From NCBI GenBank assembly GCA_021234155.1, contig JAJEKV010000031.1:8322748-8386747 (forward strand): 64,000 nucleotides of DNA, written 5' to 3'. The position numbers and the translations under genes are program-made. Positions 1 to 11,146 of the stretch are shown in pieces (positions within the stretch are counted from its first letter, which is position 1; each line of letters begins with the position of its first letter). The notes beneath the pieces were generated by a model. It worked only from the letters and a program-made list of their open reading frames with translations, did no database searches and was not told the origin of the DNA. This stretch comes from Isoetes taiwanensis. Its lineage: Eukaryota > Streptophyta > Lycopodiopsida > Isoetales > Isoetaceae.

Positions 1-1016
1 AAGCCCTAACTAAGGAACCTAACTCTGTATTTAGGTAGATAGATTAAGATGATATTCTTCATTTCAAGTTCTGTAATGATGATGGTATTTCATTCTGTGA
101 CCTCCATGTATTGGGAAGGGGGGTAGAGACCCTAGCAGCCTTGTAGAAGATGATCCTAGAATAGTATCATTAGTACCCAATTATTGCGGCCTGTACACAG
201 GAGCCCACCGGGTTGAAGGTAGAGGGACCAGACCGGCAGACAAGGAGGTACTTGTCCCAACACAGATAAGCCCCTCTGGTGTGTAAAGCCTACCAGGGAT
301 TCTAGTGAGCTAGGTCTAATGCCTTGCCACTGCGTGTGGGCAAGGCATGGACTCGACACCTGTGGAGTGATGCGCCACTCTCCATTGGGTTCAAGTTGAA
401 TAAGGACAGTGGCCCTCTAGCCACCTGTGTTGAGCATGGAAGCCTCTGGAGGAAGGGTGACCTTCCTCCTGCCTCATCGGGGCTGGGGAGATGCAACCCA
501 GTAGTAGCCCTTTTGGCTATGTACCCGGCAGGCTACGGTCCAGTCACAAGACTTATCAACCCACTCTGCAAAGTGTGTACAGGAGGGGCGGATGGAGTGG
601 ACTACCCAACAGCCATGTTCCTTTGCCAGCCAAATCCATTGCCATGAATTCTGTCTGCAATGACTTCTGGAGGCCAAGCCGTCAGTCGAACCCCCTTGAG
701 CCAGAGCCCCTGGGTAGGACTCCCTTGTTGTTATTGATCATACTGATGATGTTGTATATGTGATGATGGTGTGCTCACCCTTCGAGGTGATTGTGTTTAT
801 ATACTGTTAGTTTGTGCTCATGTGTGTTTATTCACGCTTCCGCAGATAGGTCGACCCGATGGGAGACGGGTGAATGACACATCCATTCTTCCCTTGCTGG
901 CTCATTCCTCTGGGAGTGGGGTCACATGGATGGCCCCTGTCAGTGTAGCTGCCAGGGGGAATGCTCCTCCTTCGGATACGATGTGTGCATCGTATAAGGA
1001 GTAGGGGACGTCACAA
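1..1016 (+). mobile_element. LTR, 3' part (3' LTR or solo LTR of a gypsy-type element)
   Basis: The sequence matches the LTR at 59336-60872 in the same orientation, with shared landmarks in the same order: a 'gtattgggaag' followed by 'gtagagacc' near 110-130, a 'gcggcctgt' block near 187, the 'aggaggggcggatggagtgg' block near 580-600, a 'cttccgcagntaggtcga' block near 837, and a terminal 'gacgtcaca' near 1008-1016. No primer-binding site follows (the next bases are 'atattggcc'), so this is a 3' LTR or a solo LTR; the 5' end lies outside the window. The small open frames inside it have no coding support. Confidence 0.7.
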
Positions 1017-1089
1017 TATTGGCCAATCAACCAATGCACCAGCAACTGGGGAGGCAGTCACGCCAGAGCCAATGCATTGTTTGTCTGGT

Positions 1090-2590
1090 CAAGTGGGTAT
1101 GGGAAGATCTTGCAAAAAGATGCCACCTACTGTGCCCAACAACCCCTCATATATGACGCCTGTCAATGACAATAGATCTGCTAAGGAGAGACGTTTGACA
1201 CGTAAGAGTGTTGCAAAAGCTAAGGCTTTGAGGTTAGAATATAATATGAATGTTCCAATGGATATCCGTTTGCGTATACCTTCTTGCAATCTGCAAAATC
1301 CTGTGAGGAGGCAATATAATGCTCCAACTGTAAATGAAATGAGGTGGTTGTCGTAATGCCTATCGATGACAAGCCCGAAGATGGTCAGGGGGGCATTATT
1401 ATACACTCTAAGGATGGTGGCGTGAAGTTTATAGATGCATATCACTCAGCGTATGATCCATTGCACTTTGTGCTACTTCTTCCCTATAGTACAGGTGGAT
1501 GGCATCTTAAAATACCTCATGGACGGAGTGGCACAAAGGAAGTAACTATTATGAAGTACTACAGATATCATATGTTCACGCGTCGTGAGCATGCATCTCC
1601 CCTTCACATGACTGGCCGATTGTTTCAAGAATATATTTGTGATATGTTTGCAAAGATGGAACAAGAAAGACTGCAATTCGTGGTGTTGAATCAACACACC
1701 ATTGAAAATACATGTTACAGGGCATTATGGACTTTGAAGGAGACGATGCAAGTGCTATTGGCCGAAAAGTTATGTTACCATCCTCACATGTGGAAGGTCC
1801 GAGATACATGGCCCAACGATATCAAGATACTATGTCTATTGTTCGCGAACATGGGAGGCCGGATCTCTTTATAACCATGACTGCCAATGCAAATTGAGAA
1901 GAGATTAGGAGGGAATTATTATATGGTCAATCACCAAGTGATCGACCAGAGTTAGTGGCTAGAGTATATGAAGGTAAAGGAGCTGATAGATCTGATAACT
2001 AATCATGGTATATTTGGCCGTATAATTGCAAAAGTCTATGTCATTGAGTTCCAGAAGAGAGGTTTTCCACATGTACATTTGTTGACTATGTTGGATCAGG
2101 AACACAAGCCCTTCACAGGCGAAGAGATTGATCAAATAATTTGTGTTGAAATACCAGATAAATATGTATGTCCTGAATTGTATGAAGGAGTCACTCGTAA
2201 TATGATGCATGGGCCATGTGATATTGGATATCCGAATAGTCCATGCATGCAGGATGGTAAGTGTACGAAACATCATCCACGTGCATTTTTATATGAGACG
2301 ACAGTTGTTGATGGATATTCGTTATACCGAAGAAGGGATGATGGCTAAAGGTGAAAAAAGGGGATATAGATTTAGACAACAGATGGGTCGTGCCATATAA
2401 TCCGTGGCTGACATCGTACTTTAAGTGCCATATCAATGTTGAGGTATGTGCTTCTATAAAGGCCGTTAAATATCTATACAAATATGTCTACAAAGGGCCG
2501 GATATGATCAATGTGAACTTAGAAGCAGAGCGAATCTTGTGGTATTCTCCATCTATATGGCTAAAGCAATCAAATTGTGATGGACCGTAA
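1090..2590 (+). pseudogene. Helitron Rep (rolling-circle transposase) N-terminal remnant
   Basis: Frames running 961-1356, 1344-1874, 1712-1897, 1968-2348 and 2351-2590 read in order as the N-terminal half of a plant Helitron Rep/helicase. Early blocks include VVVMPIDD and the FIDAYHSAYDPLHFVLL segment typical of the Helitron-like N domain. The rolling-circle nuclease HUH motif is visible as GFPHVHLL (about 2061-2084), and the two-tyrosine motif as KYLYKYVYKG (about 2467-2496). At least four frameshifts or stops separate the pieces, and the helicase domain that should follow is absent, so this copy cannot act on its own. It starts about 70 bp beyond the LTR end. Family assignment is firm; activity is ruled out by the breaks. 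Confidence 0.82.
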
Positions 2591-3350
2591 TGATTTAAAA
2601 AGAAATTGACAAATAACATTTGGCCAAACATACTAATCTATTCTTGTTCTACAATTTGATCAACGATTGTCAGATTCTGCCAATGAAGACATTATGTCTT
2701 ACTTCCAACATTGGTCACTCATGATTTTCCAAATATTTCAACCTGCAAATTAATATAAAGGTCGTCCAATTCTTATCTTTCGAAGGTGGAAAAGGGAATG
2801 CATTAGAAGAGGAAGCTTTTCTAGAGTGTGTTTACACAGGCTCGAATGTATCCTTTTGGCTGATGCTACAACTACAGGTATTTCTTGAACAAGAATCAAC
2901 TTTAGAAAATTATATCAGACAATAACCCTAAAAATTCAAATCAAAGAGAAGTTTATCATTCCCTCTAAAAACTTCTATCATTACAATAGCAAAATTGAAG
3001 GCAGTGGCTAGGACAATACTAGTTCTCAACATGCTTGTTATTCAAAGAAACAACTACAAGACAAGCCGTAGTACTGGAAATAAAAACAACTAGGAAGCTA
3101 ATGTTCTATAAGCAATAAACATTCATGCCAATAACTAGAGTTTTGGTTATATGGAATTCCAATCTTTATCTCCCTTAGCATGCAGCAGCAATCCATAGAG
3201 AAATCCATAGGCATTGACTCCATTAAATGACACTGAACATTTGAATTTGCCTTTATATTTTATGCATACATAATCACGAAAACAAAAGCATTCTACACTC
3301 TCTTTAATCAAAACTACAACAATATTGACTTTTATCATTAAATACAATTG
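2577..3350. repeat. Diverged duplicated noncoding block, copy 1
   Basis: The block beginning 'gatggaccgtaatgatttaaaaag' recurs at 5345-5860 in the same order. Shared runs include 'aaacatactaa', 'gccaatgaagac', 'ttatgtcttact', 'actcatgattttcca', and a later 'ataatcacgaaaacaaaagcatt'. A piece of it, 'agctaatgttctata' to 'cccttagcatgcag' (about 3097-3184), recurs a third time at 3975-4065. No coding signal is seen. It may be part of an unrecognised element flanking the Copia scrap. Confidence 0.6.
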
Positions 3351-4069
3351 AACCTAATGGCTTCCAAGAACCCACACTTTATAACACATAGAGCTACAAC
3401 GTCAATAAAAGTTAGAATAATAGGAAAATAACCACCGTATTCCACCAAACATAGATGTGAAAGGAAAAATACAAAACGCAATTCAGACGGCCTCATAGCT
3501 CCCAATTATATGTGGGTTAAAAGACATAAGGAAACTTGAACGCATATTTGTAACCTTAGAAGACAGATTGTTATATTATATAGCACATAATAGTGCCTTA
3601 GAAGGCAAAAAAAGGATTAAGGGATATTTGAAGGATTAAATCATTTGATTACTTTACAAAATAAGAGTCTACGATTGATGAGCAATGTTGCAAATAACAA
3701 GCAACACCCTTCAACAACCAGGCTAAAAAAGACCAAAGATGGGGACAGAGTCCGACTTTGCAATTGGTGACACCTCATCAAGTATTGTTGTATCGGCTTG
3801 AAAGACAACAACGGGCCTATATTCTCTGCTCAAGGAAACGAGGCATTCCTTCGCATCACTAATCTTTGCACAAAACATTGCAAGAGCCTTTACAATTCTA
3901 ATTCTAAGATAAATTGAGAGTAAATTGCTTATTAACACTTAAATACTCCATGAGCAATCAAATGAGCCAAATCAAGCTAATGTTCTATAAATAACAAATG
4001 TTCATGCCGATAACTAGAGTTTTGGTTATATCGAATTCTAGTCTTTATCTCCCTTAGCATGCAGAAGAG
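3351..4069. other. AT-rich stretch without recognised gene
   Basis: Only short open frames are present, with no recognisable motif. The end (3975-4065) repeats 3097-3184. Confidence 0.5.
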
Positions 4070-4870
4070 TCAATAAACACAAAACATCGAATAAAAGTCA
4101 ATAAACACAAAACACCGATTCTTGTCACTTACTGAAATCAGATTTTTAACTATGGATCTTGAACAATTTGCCAAAATATGACCATAGCCTTCACAGTTAA
4201 AGCATTTGATATCCTTTCTTAACTTGGGACACTCAGATTTTAAATGACCATAATTATTGCAATTAAAACAAGGACCTTTACCTTTGTTTGTTCCTTCATT
4301 GCGTCCTTTTCCAGCAAACAACACCTCTGTTTGCTCCTCTTCTCCTCCTAAGACCTTCCTTTGTTCAAGTTCTGTGCATATCATATGCTCAACTTCATCC
4401 CTATTTTAAGCTATTGTCCTAACTACAGTAGACAAGTGCTCATAGTTAAAAAAAGCTCTAAAAATTATCAAAATCTGATGTTATGTTGTCATAAGTACTC
4501 CTACACCCTCCAAATCTCCAACAATATTATCAAACCTTTGGAAGAACTCCGTCAGATTATCCTTGTCATGAAATTTTAATCTTCTAACCTCTCTGCCAAT
4601 ACATCTAGTTGTAAACATGTCTTGGCTTCATAGTTGGCAACCTCCTCTGTTCTTACTTCAGACTCCACTTCTTCCATGCTCGGAGTTTGTCCACTCATTG
4701 CAATCGTGTTCATAGTAACAACGATTCTATTGTCGACCCCTTCACCAACTACATAGCTCTATAACTCTCCAATTTCTAGCACTTCCTTCACGTTTCCAGA
4801 CTTAAAATCCAGATTCACCTTCAAACACCTCTATTGCATTTAGCAAAAATGCACCAAATCTGCTTGCCAT
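4070..4870 (-). pseudogene. Copia-type gag remnant with two CCHC zinc knuckles
   Basis: On the minus strand the frame ending near 4070 contains two consecutive zinc knuckles, CFNCNNYGHLKSEC and CFNCEGYGHILANC (CX2CX4HX4C), preceded by a charged linker. Further upstream (towards 4870) another frame gives FFQRFDNIVGDLEGVGV, which resembles the UBN2-type gag of Ty1/Copia elements. Several stops separate the parts, and no protease, integrase or RT follows, so this is a fragment of a gag region. Confidence 0.65.
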
Positions 4871-5344
4871 GTTCCTGCTCTGAAACCACTTGAAGAGAAT
4901 ATTGTTAATTGCTTTAAAACAATTGCATTTACTGCAATTGCTCAATTCATTTGTGCAAATACCATATCTTAGCTAATATAATGTGAAAGCATTACAAGCT
5001 AATATGAGTTGAGTGCACAACACATTCAAATAATATATTCAATCATAATCTTTAGCCAAACCTTAGGCATTGTTGTTCATATGGTATCAAATGAATTCTA
5101 CTTTGTATCTTTTATTATCTTAGATGCCAAGTTCTCTACTCTATCTCCCTTGTATCGAAGGTACCTCATAAGCGTCTGGATCATCTCTATTTATGTAACC
5201 CCATCGATTTTGTTTCTACTTTTGTTTATCTCTGTGGTACTCAGCTATTCGACTGAGCTATTCCAAGTGAACAACTTCTATAGATTAAACCAATTAAACC
5301 AACCCAACGCTATGACATGATTACAACTCCTTCAGTATTCTCCA
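4871..5344. other. No recognised gene
   Basis: AT-rich DNA. One 103-codon frame (5009-5320) is hydrophobic but shows no family motif and no composition shift, and I do not call it a gene. Confidence 0.45.
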
Positions 5345-5860
5345 CCTACATAGCTAAAACAATCAGATTGTAATCGACCATAATGATTAAAAAAGCAATT
5401 GACAAAAAACATTTGCCCAAACATACTAAATCTATTCTTGTTTTTTTTTTATCAATGATTGCCAAATTCCGCCAATGAAGACCAACATTATGTCTTACTT
5501 GCAACATCAGACACTCATGATTTTCCAAGAATTCCAACCGATCTTTCTGCAAATTAACAAGCTCGAACACATCCTCATGGCTAATGCTAAAACCACAGGA
5601 ATTTCTTAAACAACAATTAACCTTAAAAAATTATGTCCGATAGTAAACCTAAAAAATCTAATCAAACACAAGTTCACCATTCCCTTTAAAAACAACTAGT
5701 AAGCTAATGTTCTATAAATAACAAACATTCATGTCAAAGCAAACCACAAAGCAACCCTCCACTAGACAACACTAAACAACTGAATATATAATCACGAAAA
5801 CAAAAGCATTTTATGCTTTATTTAATCGGAAGTACAACATCGACTCTTATCATTTACAAG
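5345..5860. repeat. Diverged duplicated noncoding block, copy 2
   Basis: Partner of 2577-3350, in the same orientation with small indels. The copies are 2.8 kb apart and bracket the Copia gag remnant. Confidence 0.6.
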
Positions 5861-7395
5861 ATGATAACAGTCAGTAAATACAAAATATTGAATAAGAAGC
5901 AATAAACACGACAATCCTTGTCACCTACATGGTAATCACAATAGTCTATAATTGTGCATGCGTCAATGGCTCCTTTAAAGGGCAACCCATTGATGCATCA
6001 GCATCTTGTTTTTTTAGCTTTACATCCTGATTCAATTTGGCCGCCGATTATTCCATGTATTATATTATAGCATTTTTTTCAAGTTTTATTCTTAGCCGCC
6101 GATTTACAGAATATTCTGTTGTTTGTACTAGATCGGTGGACACAAACATTCTCAAGCAAAATGCACATGACACTTTCAATGGTGCAAAACACACCAATGG
6201 TTGGTGCCACAAAAATAAAAAAAATGCAAACAATGGACTGCCGGAATGAATACAGAGACCGGGCCTGCCATCATCGCCAACAGAGTGTTTTTCTGTTCTC
6301 AACATATTCTGTCCTGTCCGATTCTGTTAATGGATGCTTTCATAAAGAACACAAATATCTTCTGCCATTTACTTCTGCTGCTTCTTCAAATATCTGGCTA
6401 GAAAAAGCTCGAGTAAATCCGCGTCAAATTGCCAGATCTAACCTTGTCAGAAACCACAGCCATAGCCATAGCCATAGTTTGCTTCAATAGCCTAGTCTCA
6501 CCAGAAAGCATAGCCCTAGCCATCTTTGATGCAAGCGAAAAAACTAAAGATGAGGATTGCAAGAATCATGCAAGATTTGAAGATTCAAAAAAACCTACGA
6601 AGTCTAATCTTGCAAGCAAGAAACTGAAGCAAAGATCAAGGATTCAATGGCCAAGCTAGAAGCTGCAAACCACGAGTTAAAGGGAAAAATGGCCGAAACC
6701 AGTATATTGAAGGCCTATGCACTCACATCTGATGATTCTTCAGATTTTACTTTGTTCTGGCACTCAGAAGACCCATTTGAATTCATAGAATCTGTTGACA
6801 CCAAATCCCAGGCTGCAAATAGAAAGTAGCGTCACATCTTATCCATGCCCTAGTCTGGCTCCGAAAAAAACGTAAAATACCTTCCTTCTTTCGAACCATG
6901 CTAAAAGAAATCCATCCAAAAACACATCAAAATAGAAAATGTGACCTCTAAATGAAATTAAGTTGCTTAAATATGGCAAAACATATGGTTTTGGATACAA
7001 TACGTCCCAAGAATCATAGTCCACACCATTGCAAGAAGCTCCTCCCCCAATATGAAACTCAAATATTGCAGGTTTATGGATGTAATATTCCATCAAATAT
7101 TTTGGATACACAGCTGAGATTATTTGGGATTCATTGGGGGGTTTGTGACACTTATAAGGGTTAGACGATAGAGATTGTTTGGGATTTTCTGGAGATAAAA
7201 TGGAAGGTGGATATGCAATCTTGGTATTTTACTGGTGGCAGGGGCAAGGACAAGGGCAGCGGCAAGGGCAGAATCGGAAGCTGAAGATTGGTGGCGAAAC
7301 TGGGGGAAACAGAGTTTCTTAGCACACAGAGAGAGGAATGGTGAGCCGGAGTTGGAAGTTATGTGTAGACGTAGTTGGAGCTAGAGCATATCAGA
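5861..7395. other. No firmly recognised gene
   Basis: Short frames only. 6647-6829 encodes 60 residues beginning MAKLEAANHELKGKMAE, which could be coiled-coil, but without neighbours that extend it. A short (gccata)n run is at about 6461-6479, and a 'ggcaagggcagnggcaaggg' purine-rich run is near 7240-7270. Confidence 0.4.
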
Positions 7396-7970
7396 ATAGT
7401 TGCTATGAAGATCCGATGGGATCTATTTCCAAAAGATGTTCAGCTAAAGGTTTTGGCATAATTGAACTGTGTAGATCTCTTCCGCTCTTGTTTGCTTATG
7501 TGCAAAGAGTGGAAAAATTGGATTTTGTTCTCGAAAGATTTTGCAAAGCTTCAAAGCCAGCTTTGCAATAGCTAGATAACTCGACTTCATAATAGACGCA
7601 AAAAGCAGGTTACTCTTCGATACGACAGTGACAACCAAATTCTAGATTTGGCATACCATGATTTCTGCTTGCCAACATTTGGAAAGGCAGGTTTGATTTG
7701 CTTACAAAATTTTAAGAAACGAACTCTCATGGTAGGAAATCTATCTAAAAGATGTTGGAAAACTCTTGCTTATCCTACCAATTTCATAGTGGACTCGCTA
7801 TTTGTAGATGCATCAACATCTCCACCTTCTTACAAGGTATTGCGTACAATTTCACAAGACTCTTCATCACTTGTCTATGCACAAGTATATGATTCAAAAA
7901 TAGAGTCTTGGACTGAGGTACAACCATTTTGCTTCCAGTTCTGGTATGTTATCCTGCCATCTTGAAGGAT
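7396..7970 (+). pseudogene. F-box/kelch-type protein remnant
   Basis: From about 7408 one frame reads RWDLFPKDVQLKVLA, a stop, then LNCVDLFRSCLLMCKEWKNW and a serine/leucine tail. This matches the helix pattern of an F-box (the SKP1-binding motif of SCF ubiquitin ligases: LP.D....VL..L....L...R.VCK.W). The following frame at 7648-7965 reads like the blade region of plant F-box/kelch proteins (GLICLQNF, CWKTLAYPTNF, SYKVLRTIS, AQVYDSKIESWTEV). The in-frame TAA inside the F-box and a frame change between the two parts indicate a broken copy, unless a small intron hides the stop. Substrate cannot be inferred. Confidence 0.6.
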
Positions 7971-8139
7971 TCCTCACCATAACCATATGAATCAATTTCT
8001 ACCTTAACTTTGTCAAGGCTTTTTGTCATCGTTTTTGTTTCAGCAATATTATCGTCGGTATGTCTACCTCATAATTTATATTCTTATTTGCAATTTTTAT
8101 CTCGTATAACAATATGATTCTAGCATCTTAGGAATGCAT

Positions 8140-8705
8140 ATTGTATGAGAAAGAAAGAATGAATGAATGATTTTTATCATCCACTGAGATCAATCAGCCT
8201 ATGGGACCCAGAAGGAGCGCAACAAACTTATTACTGTCCGGGTTAAAAAACCCATGCCCTGAAGGGTTTTCGGGGGGAAAAACCGTCGCAGTAATAAGAA
8301 TGCTGTCAAACTGTACAAGTGTACATCATCATGAAATAAATATATATATACATGTCAAGTGTGTGTCCGAGGACATAACTGATCTCGCATGTCCATAACC
8401 TCCTGAAGGTATGATCCCAGCACCCGTACGGAAGCCGTGCTCAATATCACATGTAGCGGCTGGCCAGGCTTGACCAGCTCAGCATAGCGCGTCCGGATTT
8501 GATCATATGCTGGACAACTTTGAAGGGTATGAGATTCATCCTCAATGACTCCCATTGGCAGCATTGACAGAGCCTGTCCTGGCATGGCTCACCAATCCAT
8601 CCGCATGTCTCAATTCGAAGATGGTGTACCCCTGTTCCAATTATGTGGCGCTGGTAGTGCGCTATCTTGACCCTCATGAAACCCTCATGAAAGGCTCGCA
8701 TTCCT
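8140..8705 (-). mobile_element. LINE 3' end (ORF2 C-terminus plus 3' UTR)
   Basis: On the minus strand two overlapping frames (8701-8447, 8585-8355) give HLRIETCGWIGEPCQDRLCQCC and IEDESHTLQSCPAYDQIRTRY. This is the cysteine/histidine zf-RVT-like tail found at the end of plant LINE ORF2. It is followed by a 3' UTR with two small hairpins (8218-8285) and a simple-sequence tail (about 8140-8172, read as cattcattcatt on the minus strand). The same arrangement occurs at 35338-35960 and 46787-47760. This copy is 5'-truncated and frameshifted. Confidence 0.8.
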
Positions 8706-8924
8706 GAATGTGCTATGTAGAATTAAATGCTGAATTCTGGGCCTTGTTGTGTGTTTATGATGAAGCTTTGGGATACTGTTAGTAATCATTTCATAATTGC
8801 ATTGTAAGAATATGGTACAGTTCTTTGAAACAATCATAGTTGTGAGGACGTTCAGTATTGTAGATGGCGTACACAACTGCAATTTACATATTACAGTTTT
8901 ATTCTATTATTTTGAGGACACTGA

Positions 8925-8929
8925 ATGTA
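8925..8929 (+). repeat. Target-site duplication ATGTA, left
   Basis: These five bases directly precede the 5' LTR and are repeated at 27612-27616 directly after the 3' LTR. The match supports the whole 8930-27611 interval being one inserted unit. Confidence 0.9.
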
Positions 8930-10569
8930 TGTGACGTTCCAGGGGAATATACGCCATAAATACGTATATTCTTGGACCCGTCACCATATAAGTCTACCTA
9001 TGTAGCCTTGTATGCCTTAGAAAGTGGCAAGGGGTGCACATCTAAGTTAATTGTTTAACTTAGATAACTTTAGGATAAGGCCCATTTCACATGGCCTTAT
9101 CCTATTGGGGCAACCGCCACACGGCCTCACCCTAGTGGTGCCACGTGGCATCCCATGTGGACCCAACCTATATTAACATAAACCCTAACCCTAGGCCCCT
9201 TTTCCAGCCCTAGCACCCAGAGACTCATCTACGTGCCCGAGACCTCGTTTCGAGCATCGTTCGTCATAGGCTAGCCTGGAGCAGCAGCCCCTGGAAGGTG
9301 TGCATGATCGTTGAGGGAGCAAGCTTTCGACCCACGTCAAGGAGCATGGAGACGCCAGGGATGGGAGGAAGCGCTTCTGGAGGAGGTAGGTTGAGTAGAG
9401 TTCGTGTTAGTTCATCTGGAAGTTAGCACTCCAGATGGGCTAGTATTTCGTGTCTTGAGTAGAGCCATCCTAGAGCCTTTGATGAACATCTTGAACCCTA
9501 ATCAAGGAACCCTAACTATTAGTTAGATATGTATGTTTAGGTTAAGATGTTCATATGATATTGATCATGATGTGATGTATGTGATGTTGGTTGATCATGT
9601 TGCTCCTCTTGTATTGGGAAGGGGGGTAGAGACCTAGGGCCATATGTAGTATGCTCCTAGTGTAGATCCCTTAGTTCCTATTAATTGCGGCCTGTGCATA
9701 GGAACCCACCGGGCTATGGAAGCTATGATGTGACTCAGCACTACACAACGGGGCTAGAGGCAAGATGGAGGGTGGATCCCTACCGAGTGGGGGCTTCGGG
9801 GGATCCCATAGTGGGCTAGGCTTATGGTCGGTCACTTCGTGTGGGCCGAGCATGGGTCCGACACCTCCTGGGGCAATGGTGTCGCCCTGCCTCTGAAGAG
9901 TTGCAAGTGTCAGCTTGGCTCTTGTTTTGGGGGGTTCAATCGGGTACAAATCGTGTGTCGTCACGATTCTCTAGTCGCCTGTGGAGCCTCTAGACCCCGG
10001 GAAGGGGAGATGCAACCCTTCCTACCTCATCGGACTAGGGAGATGCAACCTGGAGTAGTCCCGATGGGTGATGCCATGGGATTGCGTATCCGGAAGGTTA
10101 GAGTCATGCCACAGCTTGATCTAGCTCATCTGCAAAGTATGGACAGGAGGGGCGGATGGAGTGGTCAACCCTAGCCATTGTCTTATGCCAGCCCCACCAT
10201 TGTTATGACTCGGTCTGCTCTAGCTTGAGGCCTATCCAATCAGTCGACTACCTTATGTGTCGGAGCCACGGGTAGGAGCTCTCATGTTTTATGGCATATG
10301 ATTATGTTCTTTGCATCTATGCATATGTGGTTGAGCTACCCTTCGAGGTAGCTTATTGTATTGTATTGCTAGTTCTGACATGTTTATGCTTCCGCTGTGA
10401 TAGGAGCCCATAGGGGAAGGGCGCGCAAGACACCTTCGTGTCCCCTTTCCGCACTACGGAGGCTCCATAGTGCGGGATAGACGGAGGGCCTGTGCGGTTG
10501 TCGAGCCGGACGGGGGATTTCCTGCCGAGTGTATGGCCGGGCGCCGTATATTTAGCAGGGAGCGTCACA
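8930..10569 (+). repeat. 5' long terminal repeat
   Basis: It pairs with 25971-27611 almost base for base over the first 800 bases and the last 450. It begins TGTGACGTTCC and ends AGCGTCACA. The two copies differ mainly by small indels at about 9705-10060 versus 26730-27080. High identity suggests a fairly recent insertion. Confidence 0.93.
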
Positions 10570-10570
10570 A

Positions 10571-10588
10571 TGGTATCAGAGCGATGTT
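10571..10588 (+). promoter_or_regulatory. Primer-binding site for initiator tRNA-Met
   Basis: TGGTATCAGAGC starts one base after the LTR end. This is the usual priming sequence complementary to the 3' end of plant initiator methionine tRNA. Confidence 0.9.
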
Positions 10589-11146
10589 CTTGGTTGACCA
10601 GAAACTAGCACTGACCATAACTATGAAAGTAGTCTAACAGGCCTATAGGGGTATGAAATTAAAAATTTCTACCATCGAACCTCGAAAATAGGGGAAAAAT
10701 GTTTCTCCTAGGTAGTGGGTCCGGAAATAGGTTAAGTATTAGACGAAGAGATGAATGAGTCAAATTCACCTTCTAGTAAATTTGAAGTGAAAATTATGCA
10801 TCTGCATCAAATTTCACCTAAAATGGGTCGAAGAATCATGCCAATCTGAGACCTGAGTGAAAAATGACGCAAATCCATAATTAATACTTCAAACTATTAG
10901 GAAATTTGAAATTCTAAAGGTATAATACGAATTTAAGTATATGTATTAGAAATTAAATATATTAATAATAAGGGTACATTGGTGTAATTAATAAGGGGGG
11001 CTAATAAGTAGGCCTATTAATGGTAGGCAATATTCCCAGGGACCCTCCTTTTTAAATATCCCTGACACCTCATTTTCCCTCCAACATTTCCTCCACCATC
11101 TCTCTCTTGCTCAGCCTTACGTCACCCGTTTTCCACACCGTCAAGT
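10589..11146 (+). other. Leader between primer-binding site and histone ORF
   Basis: AT-rich, no open frame of note. It ends in a pyrimidine-rich stretch (11060-11110) just before the histone start. A 'tttaaata' at about 11051-11058 lies about 95 bp upstream of the ATG and could be a TATA-like element, but transcription from the LTR is the simpler assumption. Confidence 0.5.
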